The notes under the pieces were generated by a model. That model did no database searches. It was not told the DNA's origin and saw nothing but the letters and a program-made list of their open reading frames with translations. Shown here one piece after another: positions 45,390 through 55,444 of a stretch of 64,000 nt of DNA (its first letter is position 1; the number at the start of each line of letters is the position of its first letter). Source of the DNA: a bacterium D16-56 (GTDB lineage: Bacteria; Bacillota; Clostridia; Lachnospirales; Lachnospiraceae); assembly GCA_003611875.1 (NCBI GenBank), contig RAYY01000009.1:81085-145084 (forward strand). Direction: 5' to 3'. The position numbers and the translations under genes are program-made.

Positions 45390-46424
45390 TCAACTATGAT
45401 GGTTTAAAAAACGTTCCAGACACCATATCTGCCACTTCTGATTACCTGTAAATTTATACATATTAAGATTTTTCTTGAACTCCGACCTTTTAGGTCCTTC
45501 CCAATCTTTAAAATAACTATCAACAGGCCTTGGCATTGGTATTTTATTTGGCACTGGTATCTCAGGATATTTTTTTTTCATTAACTCACGAATAAGATAT
45601 TTTGGTTCTCCATTTCTAATACGACTTAAATCAAGTGGTTCAGACATCATTAACTTTGCATAAGGATCAAAATATGGCATTCCTGCAACCTTAAATGCGT
45701 TCATATAACTACTTGAACTTTCAATAGAGAACACATCATCCATAAATTTTAAATAATTTATTCCATTATCTCCAATACGATATCTCTCATAAAGATATTG
45801 CATATCTACTGGTTCTTTTAATACCAATGTAGGATCCGTAAATGTATATCTTTTCACAAACTCATCGAATGTCCAATCCTTGCCGATAAGTTGATCCATG
45901 CCACCAAAAATAAGATCACTGCTCTCTCCAATTACCATTAATTCTACTCCATCAGACTTTGCCTGAAGAGCCGCTTGCAATATTTGTGGTTCTATTGAAT
46001 GTACAGGCGCTGCTTTAGTTTCCATAACAGCATCAACACATCTTTCTACAGATTTCCAATCTATATCTACATAGTGAAGTTTTAACCGATAGTAATTTGC
46101 ATAATATTCTGCTCGTTCTAGTTCGTCTCTTTTATATTTACCTTCAAGAAATCGGAACGTATATGCATCAGAACCTTCCATATAAGATGCCGCAATTGCC
46201 GAATCCATTCCACCAGATAGCATTACTCCTAACTTTTTGTTTCTAATATTTGAAAACTGCTTTTCAAATTCTTGATCTATATCAGCTGCTGTGTGAACCA
46301 AAATTCGTTCATCTAAAGGAATAGGCTTTATATTTTGATGATGCAATCCCTCAAAAAAGTCTTTTTCGTCATCCTCAATATATCTAAATGCCATATATGA
46401 ACTCATACAATATTTTTTATCTAC
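45390..46424 (-). CDS. PP-loop (asparagine synthase-like) amidotransferase without a glutaminase domain
   Basis: About 344 residues from the second ATG (46424, GGAGGAG upstream). The ATP pyrophosphatase signature GVMLSGGMDSAIAASYM is near residue 67, with a later GESSDLIFGGMDQL typical of the asparagine synthase C-terminal domain. The N-terminal Ntn glutaminase domain is absent. In O-antigen clusters, proteins of this type (for example WbpS) convert uronic acid carboxylates to amides, and uronic acid genes are present here. Substrate is inferred only. Overlaps the cytidylyltransferase gene by eight bases. Confidence 0.8.
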   Translation of the reverse strand, partial: VDKKYCMSSYMAFRYIEDDEKDFFEGLHHQNIKPIPLDERILVHTAADIDQEFEKQFSNIRNKKLGVMLSGGMDSAIAASYMEGSDAYTFRFLEGKYKRDELERAEYYANYYRLKLHYVDIDWKSVERCVDAVMETKAAPVHSIEPQILQAALQAKSDGVELMVIGESSDLIFGGMDQLIGKDWTFDEFVKRYTFTDPTLVLKEPVDMQYLYERYRIGDNGINYLKFMDDVFSIESSSSYMNAFKVAGMPYFDPYAKLMMSEPLDLSRIRNGEPKYLIRELMKKKYPEIPVPNKIPMPRPVDSYFKDWEGPKRSEFKKNLNMYKFTGNQKWQIWCLERFLNHHS

Positions 46425-46911
46425 CATAATTATAATCTCCTCCATCTGTATTAATATGAATCTCTCTCAATGCTTCCTCACTAGTCCATCCTCTTACTTG
46501 ATGTAATGCTTCGGTAATTTTAGTTGATGATATTCCTTTAGTGTATGGGAAATATACAATCCTCACTCCTTCTTTATTAAAACTTTTCTCGTATTCCTTC
46601 CACTTATCAGTTCCATACCAGTCGTCACCAACAAAGAGAATATTAGCTCCCAGTTTTTTACAAGCTTCTAATTTATTCATATCATATTGTGGAACCGCTA
46701 CATCTACATACTTGCAGCTTCTCACAATCTCAATCCTATCTTCAAAAGGAATAAGTGCTTGTTTCCCTTTATACAAAACAAGTTCATCGACCGTTACCCC
46801 CACAATAAGTTTGTCACATATTCCTTTTGCACTTTTCAACAAATTTAAATGCCCTATATGAAATAAATCATAAACTCCTGTTGTATATCCAATTAACATT
46901 CCATACCTCAT
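46417..46911 (-). CDS. Cytidylyltransferase-family protein (TagD-like)
   Basis: A 164-residue nucleotidyltransferase. The HxGH motif is in GVYDLFHIGHLNLLKSAKGI and the ISSTKI motif is near residue 128, as in glycerol-3-phosphate cytidylyltransferase and ethanolamine-phosphate cytidylyltransferase. It probably makes a CDP-activated alcohol for glycan decoration. The neighbouring TagF-type transferase is a pseudogene, so any CDP-glycerol would have no obvious user here. The ATG at 46911 overlaps the upstream stop; an ATG four codons later also has a GAGG site. Confidence 0.85.
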   Translation of the reverse strand: MRYGMLIGYTTGVYDLFHIGHLNLLKSAKGICDKLIVGVTVDELVLYKGKQALIPFEDRIEIVRSCKYVDVAVPQYDMNKLEACKKLGANILFVGDDWYGTDKWKEYEKSFNKEGVRIVYFPYTKGISSTKITEALHQVRGWTSEEALREIHINTDGGDYNYGR

Positions 46912-47810
46912 TTTAATCTTTTTCTTTTATATAATTTTCTTCTCATAATTCTAAATCGTTTCAACAAATCAAAATGAAATACACTATAATCTATAACCTC
47001 CAATTTATCAGTTTCTGAATACGTGTGTATTCTATCTACACAAACTAAATTACCCACCTGAACTTTTGAACCATCTAATTCAAACATTTTTATGTCTTTA
47101 AATAACTGTTCCTCAAAATCACACTCATTAAATATAATTTTTTTGCCATACATTTCTGTACAATCTTGAGATGGTCTTATAACTTTACCATTGTACTTCT
47201 TAAAATATCCTGCAGGACGGCAAATATTTTCTCCATATTCTTGACTTCCGATTTTTTTAATACTACAATAATCAAAATCAATTTTATAAAAATTCAAATA
47301 ATTTTTCTTTTGTTTTTTCTCATATGCTATTAGAAAAATATCCTTTAAGCAATAATAAATTGTAGCATCAAGAAGTTCTACATTTTCTATTAAATTTCCA
47401 ATTTTAATCCACTTATAAGGAAATATATCTGCTTTATATAACTGTAATGTTCTATTTTCACTCGTTTCTGGAATCATATATATTTCATTTTTTCTTTTAA
47501 ATACACAAGGATAAGACATATGATAATCATTTTTCATAACGATCCTAAACTTTTGCCATTCACCATCTATCAACTCGAATATGCCTATCCTCCCAATCTC
47601 ATTTTTAATTTCATATGCCTCACAGAACAAAAATACTTTATCTTCGTTTTCAAATATCATTGGATCAGCAAACCAATATCCAGAAATACTTTTCAAAGGC
47701 GAAAAAGAAGTTTGGTAATCAAAAAAATCTATTTTACTTTTGCTTCTATAGGCAATATTCCATTTTCCTGTAAAAAATAATTTTGTCATAAGTTTTCTTA
47801 TGTTTCTCAC
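46908..47810 (-). CDS. GINT1-like beta-propeller glycan protein
   Basis: A 300-residue protein. Repeated blades such as YWFADPMIFENEDKVFLFCE, SYPCVFKRKNEIYMIPETSE and RPAGYFKKYNGKVIRPSQDC match the N-terminal domain of glucosamine inositolphosphorylceramide transferase 1 and GH43-like propellers found in bacterial glycan loci. In bacteria this domain is usually linked to formyltransferase or glycosyltransferase functions, but its exact reaction is not established. It is part of the AT-rich module and overlaps the cytidylyltransferase gene by four bases. Confidence 0.65.
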   Translation of the reverse strand: MRNIRKLMTKLFFTGKWNIAYRSKSKIDFFDYQTSFSPLKSISGYWFADPMIFENEDKVFLFCEAYEIKNEIGRIGIFELIDGEWQKFRIVMKNDYHMSYPCVFKRKNEIYMIPETSENRTLQLYKADIFPYKWIKIGNLIENVELLDATIYYCLKDIFLIAYEKKQKKNYLNFYKIDFDYCSIKKIGSQEYGENICRPAGYFKKYNGKVIRPSQDCTEMYGKKIIFNECDFEEQLFKDIKMFELDGSKVQVGNLVCVDRIHTYSETDKLEVIDYSVFHFDLLKRFRIMRRKLYKRKRLK

Positions 47811-47813
47811 TTA

Positions 47814-48437
47814 TTATTTAACCTCACTATATATCAAATCCAACACCTTCTTTGATGAATTTCCATAGACAGTTACATATTTTTCTTGAAATTCCTTTGT
47901 CATTTTTAATACATCTGCTAGAGGAATATTCTTTATTGAAAGTAATAATGTATCCTCGTCCATCACACCACCGTATAATTCCTTTACAACATCTATTCTC
48001 AAATGCTGATATTTTGAAAATGTATCATAATCATATGCCCAACAGATCATTGGTTTACCCAGAATACTATAATCAAAAAAGGACGATGAATAATCTGATA
48101 TGAATAAATCCGCCGCAATCAAAAGTTCATCCATATTTTCATATGAAGTGACATTTTTAAAAAAATCAGAGTCACCATAAGAATATTTTAATTTAATTGT
48201 CGGATGTGCTCTATAAAACAGCACATATTCTTTTCCTAATTCATATTTCCACTTTTTCACATCAATGTTTAAAGTACCAAATTCATCTTCTCAGTCTCTG
48301 TATGTGGGTGCATATAAAATAATTTTTTTCTCATTGGAAATATTAAATCTCTTTCTCACTTTTTCCTTTATATTTTGAGTATTCGAAACAAACAAATCAT
48401 TTCTCGGGTATCCGATGATTTTTATATTAATTTTCAA
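47814..48437 (-). pseudogene. CDP-glycerol glycerophosphotransferase (TagF/TagB-like) remnant with an in-frame TGA
   Basis: From a possible TTG at 48437 the frame reads KINIKIIGYPRNDLFVSNTQ and IILYAPTYRD, then meets TGA at 48291-48293, and continues EDEFGTLNIDVKKWK and ADLFISDYSSSFFDYSILGK, the conserved C-terminal half of teichoic-acid glycerophosphotransferases. A TGG (Trp) codon at that site would fit the family (APTYRDW). The first half of the protein is missing. The fragment starts inside the end of the sulfotransferase gene. It should be inactive. Confidence 0.85.
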
Positions 48438-49440
48438 TACCTTTTTTTATATATTTATACGTATCACTAAGACCTACTAATTCTCTTTGTGAATAATCAT
48501 ATAAGTACTCCTGTAATTCATTTTCAATAAGTCTTATTTCCTCACCAAATCCTTTTACTCTTTTAAAAATTTGTGTATTATTAATCGATTTCTCTGGCTT
48601 AAAATATTGTTTCTTCCTAATATGATTTTTGATTCCAAGAAATTGCTCTATTTTTTTTAATGTTTCGTCATATTTATAAATAAGGTCGTCAAACATAATA
48701 TATAAAACTTTATCACAATTTTCTCTATTTCCCCACCACAATTTATGATATTTCACAAAATCATTCCCATTTCGGGGAACACATTCACAGTCAACACCCA
48801 TATTCAAATTAAGAAACATATCTCGTGGGTCTCGATCTACGATGATTGCACAACCATCATTAACATATTTAAAAAAAGTAGAAGCAGCAATTGGAGGCAT
48901 TAATTGATCCATTACATTTATTTTAGATAAATCGCCACCAAATGAAACAATCAACTCATCAATATATTCTCTAGTTCTCGAATAAAAATCTACATCTTTA
49001 TCTCTCATTCTCATAAGACGATTTGTGAAACCTATACGTTTTTTTAATAATTTATAAACCGCCTTTTCAACCATTCTTTTAACAAGCCAATAATTTTTTT
49101 CAATACAATCTTTAGTCATATAATCATACACAGATCTTCCTTGCCATGATACTCCTGTAAGATCTTGAATATACCTCTGAGTAATTTTATCAGCATTATA
49201 ATTAGAAAATTTTTGAATATATCTATTATTATGCACAAATTTTTCGAAACGAGTAAACGCTAAATCCTCTCTAAAATAAAGTCCAGCGCTATTAACATTT
49301 TGGTCTAAACTTCGGATGCCATCAGGAAAATCCAACAACATACACTCGAAATCTATTACTATTGCTTCTTCATATTCCTTTAATAAATCTAGAACTGCAC
49401 TACTCCCACTACAATTATATCCACATATACTAACAATCAT
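48427..49440 (-). CDS. Sulfotransferase-like protein
   Basis: About 337 residues from the ATG at 49440 (the frame opens five codons earlier). The N-terminus MIVSICGYNCSGSSAVLDLL carries the P-loop-like 5'-phosphosulfate-binding motif, and IIVDRDPRDMFLNLNMGVDC holds the RDPRD motif that binds the 3'-phosphate of PAPS. The protein is therefore likely to transfer sulfate from PAPS to the glycan. No PAPS synthesis genes are visible in the window. Wide variation in this family leaves other acceptors possible. Confidence 0.7.
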   Translation of the reverse strand: MIVSICGYNCSGSSAVLDLLKEYEEAIVIDFECMLLDFPDGIRSLDQNVNSAGLYFREDLAFTRFEKFVHNNRYIQKFSNYNADKITQRYIQDLTGVSWQGRSVYDYMTKDCIEKNYWLVKRMVEKAVYKLLKKRIGFTNRLMRMRDKDVDFYSRTREYIDELIVSFGGDLSKINVMDQLMPPIAASTFFKYVNDGCAIIVDRDPRDMFLNLNMGVDCECVPRNGNDFVKYHKLWWGNRENCDKVLYIMFDDLIYKYDETLKKIEQFLGIKNHIRKKQYFKPEKSINNTQIFKRVKGFGEEIRLIENELQEYLYDYSQRELVGLSDTYKYIKKGIEN

Positions 49441-49479
49441 TTTATTCACCGCCAACTTTTATACGTACAAATTTATTAT

Positions 49480-51045
49480 CTACTTTTTGTGATATTTATT
49501 CAAAAAATCGTCATCTATACAAATAATCTGTCTAATCAACATAGGACATATACAAATAACATATCCTGCCAAAGATACTATACTAACAACTATAAATTTT
49601 AAAAAGACAGGAATATCATTGATAATATTTTTTAAAGTAAAGCATAATAATGCACATACTCCCCCGCCAATTATCCACAAAATCATATATCTTTTGAGAA
49701 CATAATCATTTTTACTAGAAAACATTTCCTTTTTTACCTGTGCCATATTCAACAATGCACACATTCCTTCCGCGATACTACTTGCAAATGTAATACCGAA
49801 TATCCCAAGTTTTTTCACCAAAAGAACGCTCATTATAATATTCACGATCATTGCCAAACTACTATTCGCCATGGGTGTTTTAGAATCCTTGTTTCCATAC
49901 ATATAACGACTACATAAATTCTTTATTGAATTAGGTACAAACATAAATCCATATCCCATTAACGCCATTGCAGCATTTGAAACTGCCTTGTTTCCAAATT
50001 CTCCCCTTCCAAATGCAATCACTACAATTTCCTTTGCACACAATACAGTAATTATACTAACTGGAAGGAAAATTGTAATAAGTAAAAAAAAAGCCTTATT
50101 AAATACAGCAATAACAGCCATACCGTCATTAATAGAAATTTTCTCTGTTAATCTTGTAAAAAAAACTGTACAAAATGAAGCAATCAAAGTAATTACAAGA
50201 TTCGAAAGAACTGCGCCATACCCCATTGCAGTCACAACTCCGTCTCCAAGACCAGATACTAAAATTTTATCTACTTGTTGATTAACAAAAACCATTGAAT
50301 AACCAACAAATAATGGTCCCATCATCTTAATAAATTGATGAATTTCTTGACTCTTAAAATGAGTTTCTTTGGTTAATCCTAAATATAGACACGACTTTTT
50401 CAAAAGATACACAGCATTCCATAGCGGATAAACAAATGAACTTATTATTAATGACCAAATACCAATTTTTCCAGTCATAGTCAAAATAAATATAATTGTT
50501 ATTATACTTTGATTTAATCCTGTCATCTGACATGGAATATATCGATTATTTGCATTCAATATAGACTGAAAAACCGCTGTAATAGAAAACACAATTAATA
50601 CAGGAGAAAAAACAACTATATAAAAAGTTAACCTTTTGCACAAGTCATCACTATAGCTTGGTGCAATGATTCGTGATAACAATGGTGAACATAAAACCAT
50701 AGCTGCTGCTATAATACAACTCCCACCAACCATTAATTTTATTACATCAGATATAAATATTTTTGATTTTGTAATATCTGCAGATTTAATATATATATAT
50801 ATGGAAACAAATGCAGTTGTAAAAACCTGTGCTATTACATATTCAATATTTCCATAAAGTCCTTGCGATAAAGAAACCAAATCTGTTTCAATTGTTGCAC
50901 CAAAAACATTTGCCATAACCATCTGCTTGATAAATCCAAAAATCTTGGAAATGATTACAAGTCCTGTAATAGAAGTCAAGATGTGGAACAGTTCATTCTG
51001 CCTATTATTCCTCTCTTTATTATGAAGATGTTTATCTAATCTCAT
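49480..51045 (-). CDS. MurJ/MviN-family flippase
   Basis: A 521-residue polytopic protein, about 14 membrane segments by hydropathy. The N-terminus includes [20 protein letters not shown] and the family region [20 protein letters not shown]. MurJ flips lipid II; here, in a glycan locus that lacks an ordinary Wzx, it is probably the flippase for the undecaprenyl-linked repeat unit. Genes of this kind replace Wzx in several Gram-positive clusters. It overlaps the upstream acetyltransferase gene by 14 bp. Confidence 0.88.
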   Translation of the reverse strand: MRLDKHLHNKERNNRQNELFHILTSITGLVIISKIFGFIKQMVMANVFGATIETDLVSLSQGLYGNIEYVIAQVFTTAFVSIYIYIKSADITKSKIFISDVIKLMVGGSCIIAAAMVLCSPLLSRIIAPSYSDDLCKRLTFYIVVFSPVLIVFSITAVFQSILNANNRYIPCQMTGLNQSIITIIFILTMTGKIGIWSLIISSFVYPLWNAVYLLKKSCLYLGLTKETHFKSQEIHQFIKMMGPLFVGYSMVFVNQQVDKILVSGLGDGVVTAMGYGAVLSNLVITLIASFCTVFFTRLTEKISINDGMAVIAVFNKAFFLLITIFLPVSIITVLCAKEIVVIAFGRGEFGNKAVSNAAMALMGYGFMFVPNSIKNLCSRYMYGNKDSKTPMANSSLAMIVNIIMSVLLVKKLGIFGITFASSIAEGMCALLNMAQVKKEMFSSKNDYVLKRYMILWIIGGGVCALLCFTLKNIINDIPVFLKFIVVSIVSLAGYVICICPMLIRQIICIDDDFLNKYHKK

Positions 51046-51628
51046 CTATTGCCGCCAATCCATCTTGATTTTTCATAGTCTTTTTTTTGAATTTCATTCC
51101 GCAATCATTACAGATATAAACATTTCCATCTTTTATCAATTTCTTCCCGCATCTGCATGCCCATCCCCTTTGTTTTGCAGGTACTCCCAACATGACCGCA
51201 TATGATGGCACATTTGATATTACCACGGCTCCTGCTCCAATAAAGCAATATTCTCCTAATGTAATCCCACAAACAATGGTTGCATTTGCACCAATTGTTG
51301 CATCATGCTTCACTAATGTACGAACATAATTTTCCTTTCCCTTGGGATATTTTGCCCTAGGGGTATAATCATTTGTAAAAACACAGGAAGGACCGCAAAA
51401 TACATTATCTTCTATTTCTACTCCTTCATATATTGATACGTTATTTTGGATTTTTACATGGTTTCCTATTTGAACATTATCTGAAATATTAACGTTTTGC
51501 CCTAAAGAACAATTTTGTCCTATACTTGCCCCCTGTTGAATGTGACTAAAACACCAAATCTTGGTCCCTGATCCAATTTGAACATGGTCCTCTACTATGC
51601 TGGTTGGATGCAAATAATATCCGTTCAT
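51032..51628 (-). CDS. wbpD: WbpD/WlbB-type UDP-3-amino-glucuronate N-acetyltransferase with zinc-ribbon tail
   Basis: A 198-residue left-handed beta-helix protein with hexapeptide repeats ([20 protein letters not shown] and onward) and the WbpD-like stretch [20 protein letters not shown]. WbpD acetylates UDP-GlcNAc3NA to UDP-GlcNAc3NAcA. After the helix there is a four-cysteine zinc-ribbon-like tail ([20 protein letters not shown]), found in some bacterial homologues. Together with the WbpA, WbpB and WbpE-like genes it completes the pathway. Confidence 0.85.
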   Translation of the reverse strand: MNGYYLHPTSIVEDHVQIGSGTKIWCFSHIQQGASIGQNCSLGQNVNISDNVQIGNHVKIQNNVSIYEGVEIEDNVFCGPSCVFTNDYTPRAKYPKGKENYVRTLVKHDATIGANATIVCGITLGEYCFIGAGAVVISNVPSYAVMLGVPAKQRGWACRCGKKLIKDGNVYICNDCGMKFKKKTMKNQDGLAAIDEIR

Positions 51629-51654
51629 ATTAAATTCACCTTACATACTTTACT

Positions 51655-52968
51655 TTATAAAATTTCAATATTATCTCGTTCTTCCACATTTTTCATTACA
51701 TTCTTTGTATCAAATATTGCCTTTGCATGTTTTTGAACAAACTCATAATCTATGTTGCTGTGTGCCGCTGTAATCATAACTAAATCTACCCTTTCTATCA
51801 ACTCTGCACTCAGTTCTGTTTCGCTCTCCATTATCAGAGAGTCTTCTCGGAATGTCTTTATCCATGGATCAAAATAACTTACATTAGCACCTACATTTTG
51901 CAACTCCTCAATCACACGGATCGCAGGAGATTCTCGATAATCATCAATATCGTTTTTATAGGCCACACCTAAAATAAGAATTTGGGCACCATTAATCGAT
52001 TTTTTCTGCTGATTAAGAATATGCATTGCCCTCTCAACACAATATCCTGGTTGTCCATCATTGATAACCATAGAATTTTCTATTAATGTTGTATGAAAAC
52101 CATATTCCCGTGCTTTCCATGTAAGATAATATGGATCCAAAGGAATACAGTGTCCACCTAATCCTGGACCAGGATAAAATGCTTGAAATCCATAAGGCTT
52201 TGATTTTGCTGCCTCGATTACTTCCCATACTGAAATACCCATTTTATGACAAAGGCGTCCAAGTTCGTTAACCAAACCAATATTAATATTTCTATAAGTA
52301 TTTTCAAGTATTTTTTCCATTTCTGCCACTGCTGGAGACGAAACCCTGTGTACTGGCGCTTCCAATATGGCCTCATACATAGTTGCTGCAATATCCGTAC
52401 ATTTCGGTGTACATCCCCCTACCACCTTTGGAGTATTTTTTGTCTTATAAATCAAATTCCCAGGATCAACCCGCTCTGGTGAAAATGCAAGATAAAAGTC
52501 CTCACCGCATCTAAGACCAGATTCTTTTTCAAGAATAGGTTTGATCAACTCCTCTGTAGTTCCTGGATATGTTGTGGATTCTAGAACTATCAACATATCC
52601 TTATGGATATAGGAACCAATACTTTTGACTGAAGACCGCACATAACTAATATCTGGTTCCTGATGTTTATCTAATGGTGTAGGAACTGCAATACAAACAC
52701 AATCGCAGCTTGCAACTGCTGAAAAATCTGTAGTTGCTCTAAGATTTCCAGATTCTACAATTGTTTTTAAATCCTCATTAACAACATCACCAATATAATT
52801 ATGACCTTCATTAACCATATTCACTTTAAACTCCTGAATATCAAAACCAATTACTTTAAATCCTGCCTTTGCCTTTTCTACAGCAAGAGGCAAACCAACA
52901 TATCCTAAACCACAAACTCCTAATATTGCTGTCTTATCTTGTATCTTATTCTTTAATATGTTCATCAA
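51655..52968 (-). CDS. wbpA: UDP-N-acetylglucosamine/mannosamine 6-dehydrogenase (WbpA-like)
   Basis: A 437-residue nucleotide-sugar dehydrogenase. The NAD motif is GVCGLGYVGLPLAVEKAKAG, the catalytic cysteine is in PGPGLGGHCIPLDPYYLTWK, and the C-terminal UDP-binding domain has ILGVAYKNDIDDYRESPA. It oxidises C6 of UDP-HexNAc twice to the uronic acid. Homologues divide into WbpA (GlcNAc) and WecC (ManNAc) types, which sequence alone does not separate securely; the WbpB/E/D neighbours favour WbpA. Confidence 0.9.
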   Translation of the reverse strand: MMNILKNKIQDKTAILGVCGLGYVGLPLAVEKAKAGFKVIGFDIQEFKVNMVNEGHNYIGDVVNEDLKTIVESGNLRATTDFSAVASCDCVCIAVPTPLDKHQEPDISYVRSSVKSIGSYIHKDMLIVLESTTYPGTTEELIKPILEKESGLRCGEDFYLAFSPERVDPGNLIYKTKNTPKVVGGCTPKCTDIAATMYEAILEAPVHRVSSPAVAEMEKILENTYRNINIGLVNELGRLCHKMGISVWEVIEAAKSKPYGFQAFYPGPGLGGHCIPLDPYYLTWKAREYGFHTTLIENSMVINDGQPGYCVERAMHILNQQKKSINGAQILILGVAYKNDIDDYRESPAIRVIEELQNVGANVSYFDPWIKTFREDSLIMESETELSAELIERVDLVMITAAHSNIDYEFVQKHAKAIFDTKNVMKNVEERDNIEIL

Positions 52969-53008
52969 TTAATCTCCTGGCACATTTCCTTTATCGCTTC
53001 AAAAATAT

Positions 53009-54346
53009 TTATGCTTTCAAGTGTCTAATTCCCGTCTTTCTTTTCATAAAAAGCATTATAAATATTATAATTAATAGTCCGTGAGTCAAAAGCACCGTAT
53101 TTAAAAAAGTATTTGTTAAAGAGATTGTCAGATAGAGAGAAACTAAAATATATATTCTTGAATCTAACCCTCGTGAACTATCATCTAGCGCACACAATAC
53201 CAAACACAAGATAATGGGCATTATAATGACGCCAAAGTATCCCAGATTTGTAATAGCATCAGAAATCAATCCATTGTTAGCATTTGTCGCAGATGAATAA
53301 GAATATAATCCTCCAATAATATTATCCAAATCCGGATAAGGTGTTTTAAATCCAAAATGCCTCAAAAAACTTCTTCTAAAATAATCTGGCGTCTTATCCA
53401 AAAAGTAATCATAATATGCCCACTGAAGATATGCTGGCACAAACAATACTCGTCTCATAAGCATTGAAGCTGGAACAATGCTTCCGGTTAATTGATAAAA
53501 CAATATACACAAAGCATATAAGCAAGTTATTCCCTTTAATATTAAACCATTTAAGAATGTTATGTTTATTTGGGGCAAATGTGAGATAATAATGGCAAAT
53601 ATTGCCATAAAAAAAACGGTTTTTGACCCTTCGATCCCAAAATTTAACATTTGAATTCCAAAACACACCCAAGCAAGCCCTCGTCTATTTCTTAAGAAAA
53701 AATAAACAATAAAAATCGGCATTGTTACACGGCTCCATCCATACAAATATCGCAAAATCGTAGACAAGCTATATTTTGAAGCTTCCTCTCTAAGTCCATA
53801 TACAGTCAGTAAGTTAAAGTGAATACGAAAATTAGTATACTTTGCCGAAATATAGATAATAACAAAAGCAATTAGCACAAAAACAGCCATTAACATGTAT
53901 TCGAAATACACGTTCTCCCTTCTTTTTGGGCAAAAGTGTAGGTTACCCAGCACAAATAAGTGATGTATGAAAAATATTACAGTCCAATAAACAGTATAAT
54001 ATATGATAAATCCAGCAGGATATTGTCCAAAGGCAGTCATCGTAGTTGTTGGCACAACAGACAAAAGAAATAGGACAAATATTATTTCATCAGAAAGACG
54101 GTTTCTATTTTGATAGCTCTTATATGTCAGATCGGCAAATAATAAAAAAACGATCCAAGAATACAATACTAACCCTAATGTTGGGTCAACAATAAATCCA
54201 ACGTATCGAAAATGTGGACCAATAATCCTTGAGTACCCTATATCAATGAAAATCCTGTATATAATACACCAAATAAAAAAAGATACCTTATTAGGTATAT
54301 GTTTATTAATACAAATTTTATATTTTACAGGCTTTATATTTCTCAT
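53009..54346 (-). CDS. Polysaccharide repeat-unit polymerase (Wzy-like)
   Basis: A 445-residue protein with about 11-12 hydrophobic segments and one larger loop near residues 280-360 (LRRSFLRHFGFKTPY), the usual layout of Wzy or O-antigen ligase proteins. Wzy proteins share topology rather than motifs, so the call rests on layout and position between two sugar-pathway genes. Strongly AT-rich. The start overlaps the wbpB-like stop by four bases. Confidence 0.75.
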   Translation of the reverse strand: MRNIKPVKYKICINKHIPNKVSFFIWCIIYRIFIDIGYSRIIGPHFRYVGFIVDPTLGLVLYSWIVFLLFADLTYKSYQNRNRLSDEIIFVLFLLSVVPTTTMTAFGQYPAGFIIYYTVYWTVIFFIHHLFVLGNLHFCPKRRENVYFEYMLMAVFVLIAFVIIYISAKYTNFRIHFNLLTVYGLREEASKYSLSTILRYLYGWSRVTMPIFIVYFFLRNRRGLAWVCFGIQMLNFGIEGSKTVFFMAIFAIIISHLPQINITFLNGLILKGITCLYALCILFYQLTGSIVPASMLMRRVLFVPAYLQWAYYDYFLDKTPDYFRRSFLRHFGFKTPYPDLDNIIGGLYSYSSATNANNGLISDAITNLGYFGVIIMPIILCLVLCALDDSSRGLDSRIYILVSLYLTISLTNTFLNTVLLTHGLLIIIFIMLFMKRKTGIRHLKA

Positions 54347-55443
54347 TTTTCTATTTTCTTTCCTATGTAAAAGGTTCCCTTCATATCGACACTAGAAAAG
54401 CTCTCTAGTGGCAATTTCACGGGTTTACCTGTTTTTTTACTTTTGTAAATAGCAAGAACCACTTCCAATGCATTACGACCGTCTATAGCATCAACATATG
54501 GTTTTCTATTCCTCTTAATGGCATCAACCATATCTGCGAATAATCGTTCATGTCCATTACCATACACATTCGTTGTTATTTCCTTTAATCCCTGGAAATG
54601 ATCATCGCTTTGATCCATATCCAAAAAGTTCCACACGTCAATATTATTTGCATTGGATCCGCCAATTTTTACTGTACCATTTTCACCGAAAAGATAAAGT
54701 GTTTCTTCAAGATTTTGAGGATACACATTTACGGTCCCTTCAATCGTTCCAATTGTTCCATTCTTAAATTTCAAAACAGCCATTCCGACATCTTCTGTTT
54801 CCAAATATTCATGATACTGTTGACATATTACCCCATAAACTTCTTCGATTTCTCCACCAAGCATCCATCGAAGAAGATCTATTCCATGAATGCACTGATT
54901 CATAAGTGCTCCACCATCAGAAGCCCATTTTCCCCTCCATGCTGCCTGATCATAATATGCCTTCCCCCGATTCCAACGAACATGAACAGAACCATGGGAA
55001 AGTGAACCAAATCTCCCATCTTCAAGTGCCTTCCTCATTTTCTGTACAGCAATATTAAAGCGATTCTGATGACACGCAGAGACTTTTACACCACGCTCCT
55101 CTGATCTCCTGATGATTTCATCCGCATCAGCAATAGACATTGCGATTGGTTTTTCCACTATAATATTAATTCCATGATCTATACAATATAATGCAATCTC
55201 TGCATGTATACCACTATCTGTAGCAATACTGATAAGCTGAAGCTCGGGATGATTGTCTACCAAATCTGTATAATCTGTATATCGTTTGATATTATTATCC
55301 TTTTCTAACTCATACTTAGACAACAGCGTTTCCATTGCATTTGGCAAAATATCACATACTGCAACTAAGTCCAGTTTATTAGTTAGTATTGCATTTATAT
55401 GCTTTGCTGCAATGCGTCCACAACCAATTAATGCATATTTCAT
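54343..55443 (-). CDS. wbpB: Gfo/Idh/MocA oxidoreductase, WbpB-like
   Basis: A 366-residue NAD-dependent dehydrogenase. The N-terminal GCGRIAAKHINAIL motif binds NAD, VEKPIAMSIADADEII carries the EKP motif, and the C-terminal domain contains QAAWRGKWASDGGALMNQCI with HGIDLL, closely matching WbpB/WlbA. WbpB oxidises UDP-GlcNAcA at C3 to the 3-keto sugar used by WbpE. Position between a polymerase and a glycosyltransferase in the locus fits. Confidence 0.88.
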   Translation of the reverse strand: MKYALIGCGRIAAKHINAILTNKLDLVAVCDILPNAMETLLSKYELEKDNNIKRYTDYTDLVDNHPELQLISIATDSGIHAEIALYCIDHGINIIVEKPIAMSIADADEIIRRSEERGVKVSACHQNRFNIAVQKMRKALEDGRFGSLSHGSVHVRWNRGKAYYDQAAWRGKWASDGGALMNQCIHGIDLLRWMLGGEIEEVYGVICQQYHEYLETEDVGMAVLKFKNGTIGTIEGTVNVYPQNLEETLYLFGENGTVKIGGSNANNIDVWNFLDMDQSDDHFQGLKEITTNVYGNGHERLFADMVDAIKRNRKPYVDAIDGRNALEVVLAIYKSKKTGKPVKLPLESFSSVDMKGTFYIGKKIEK

Positions 55444-55444
55444 T

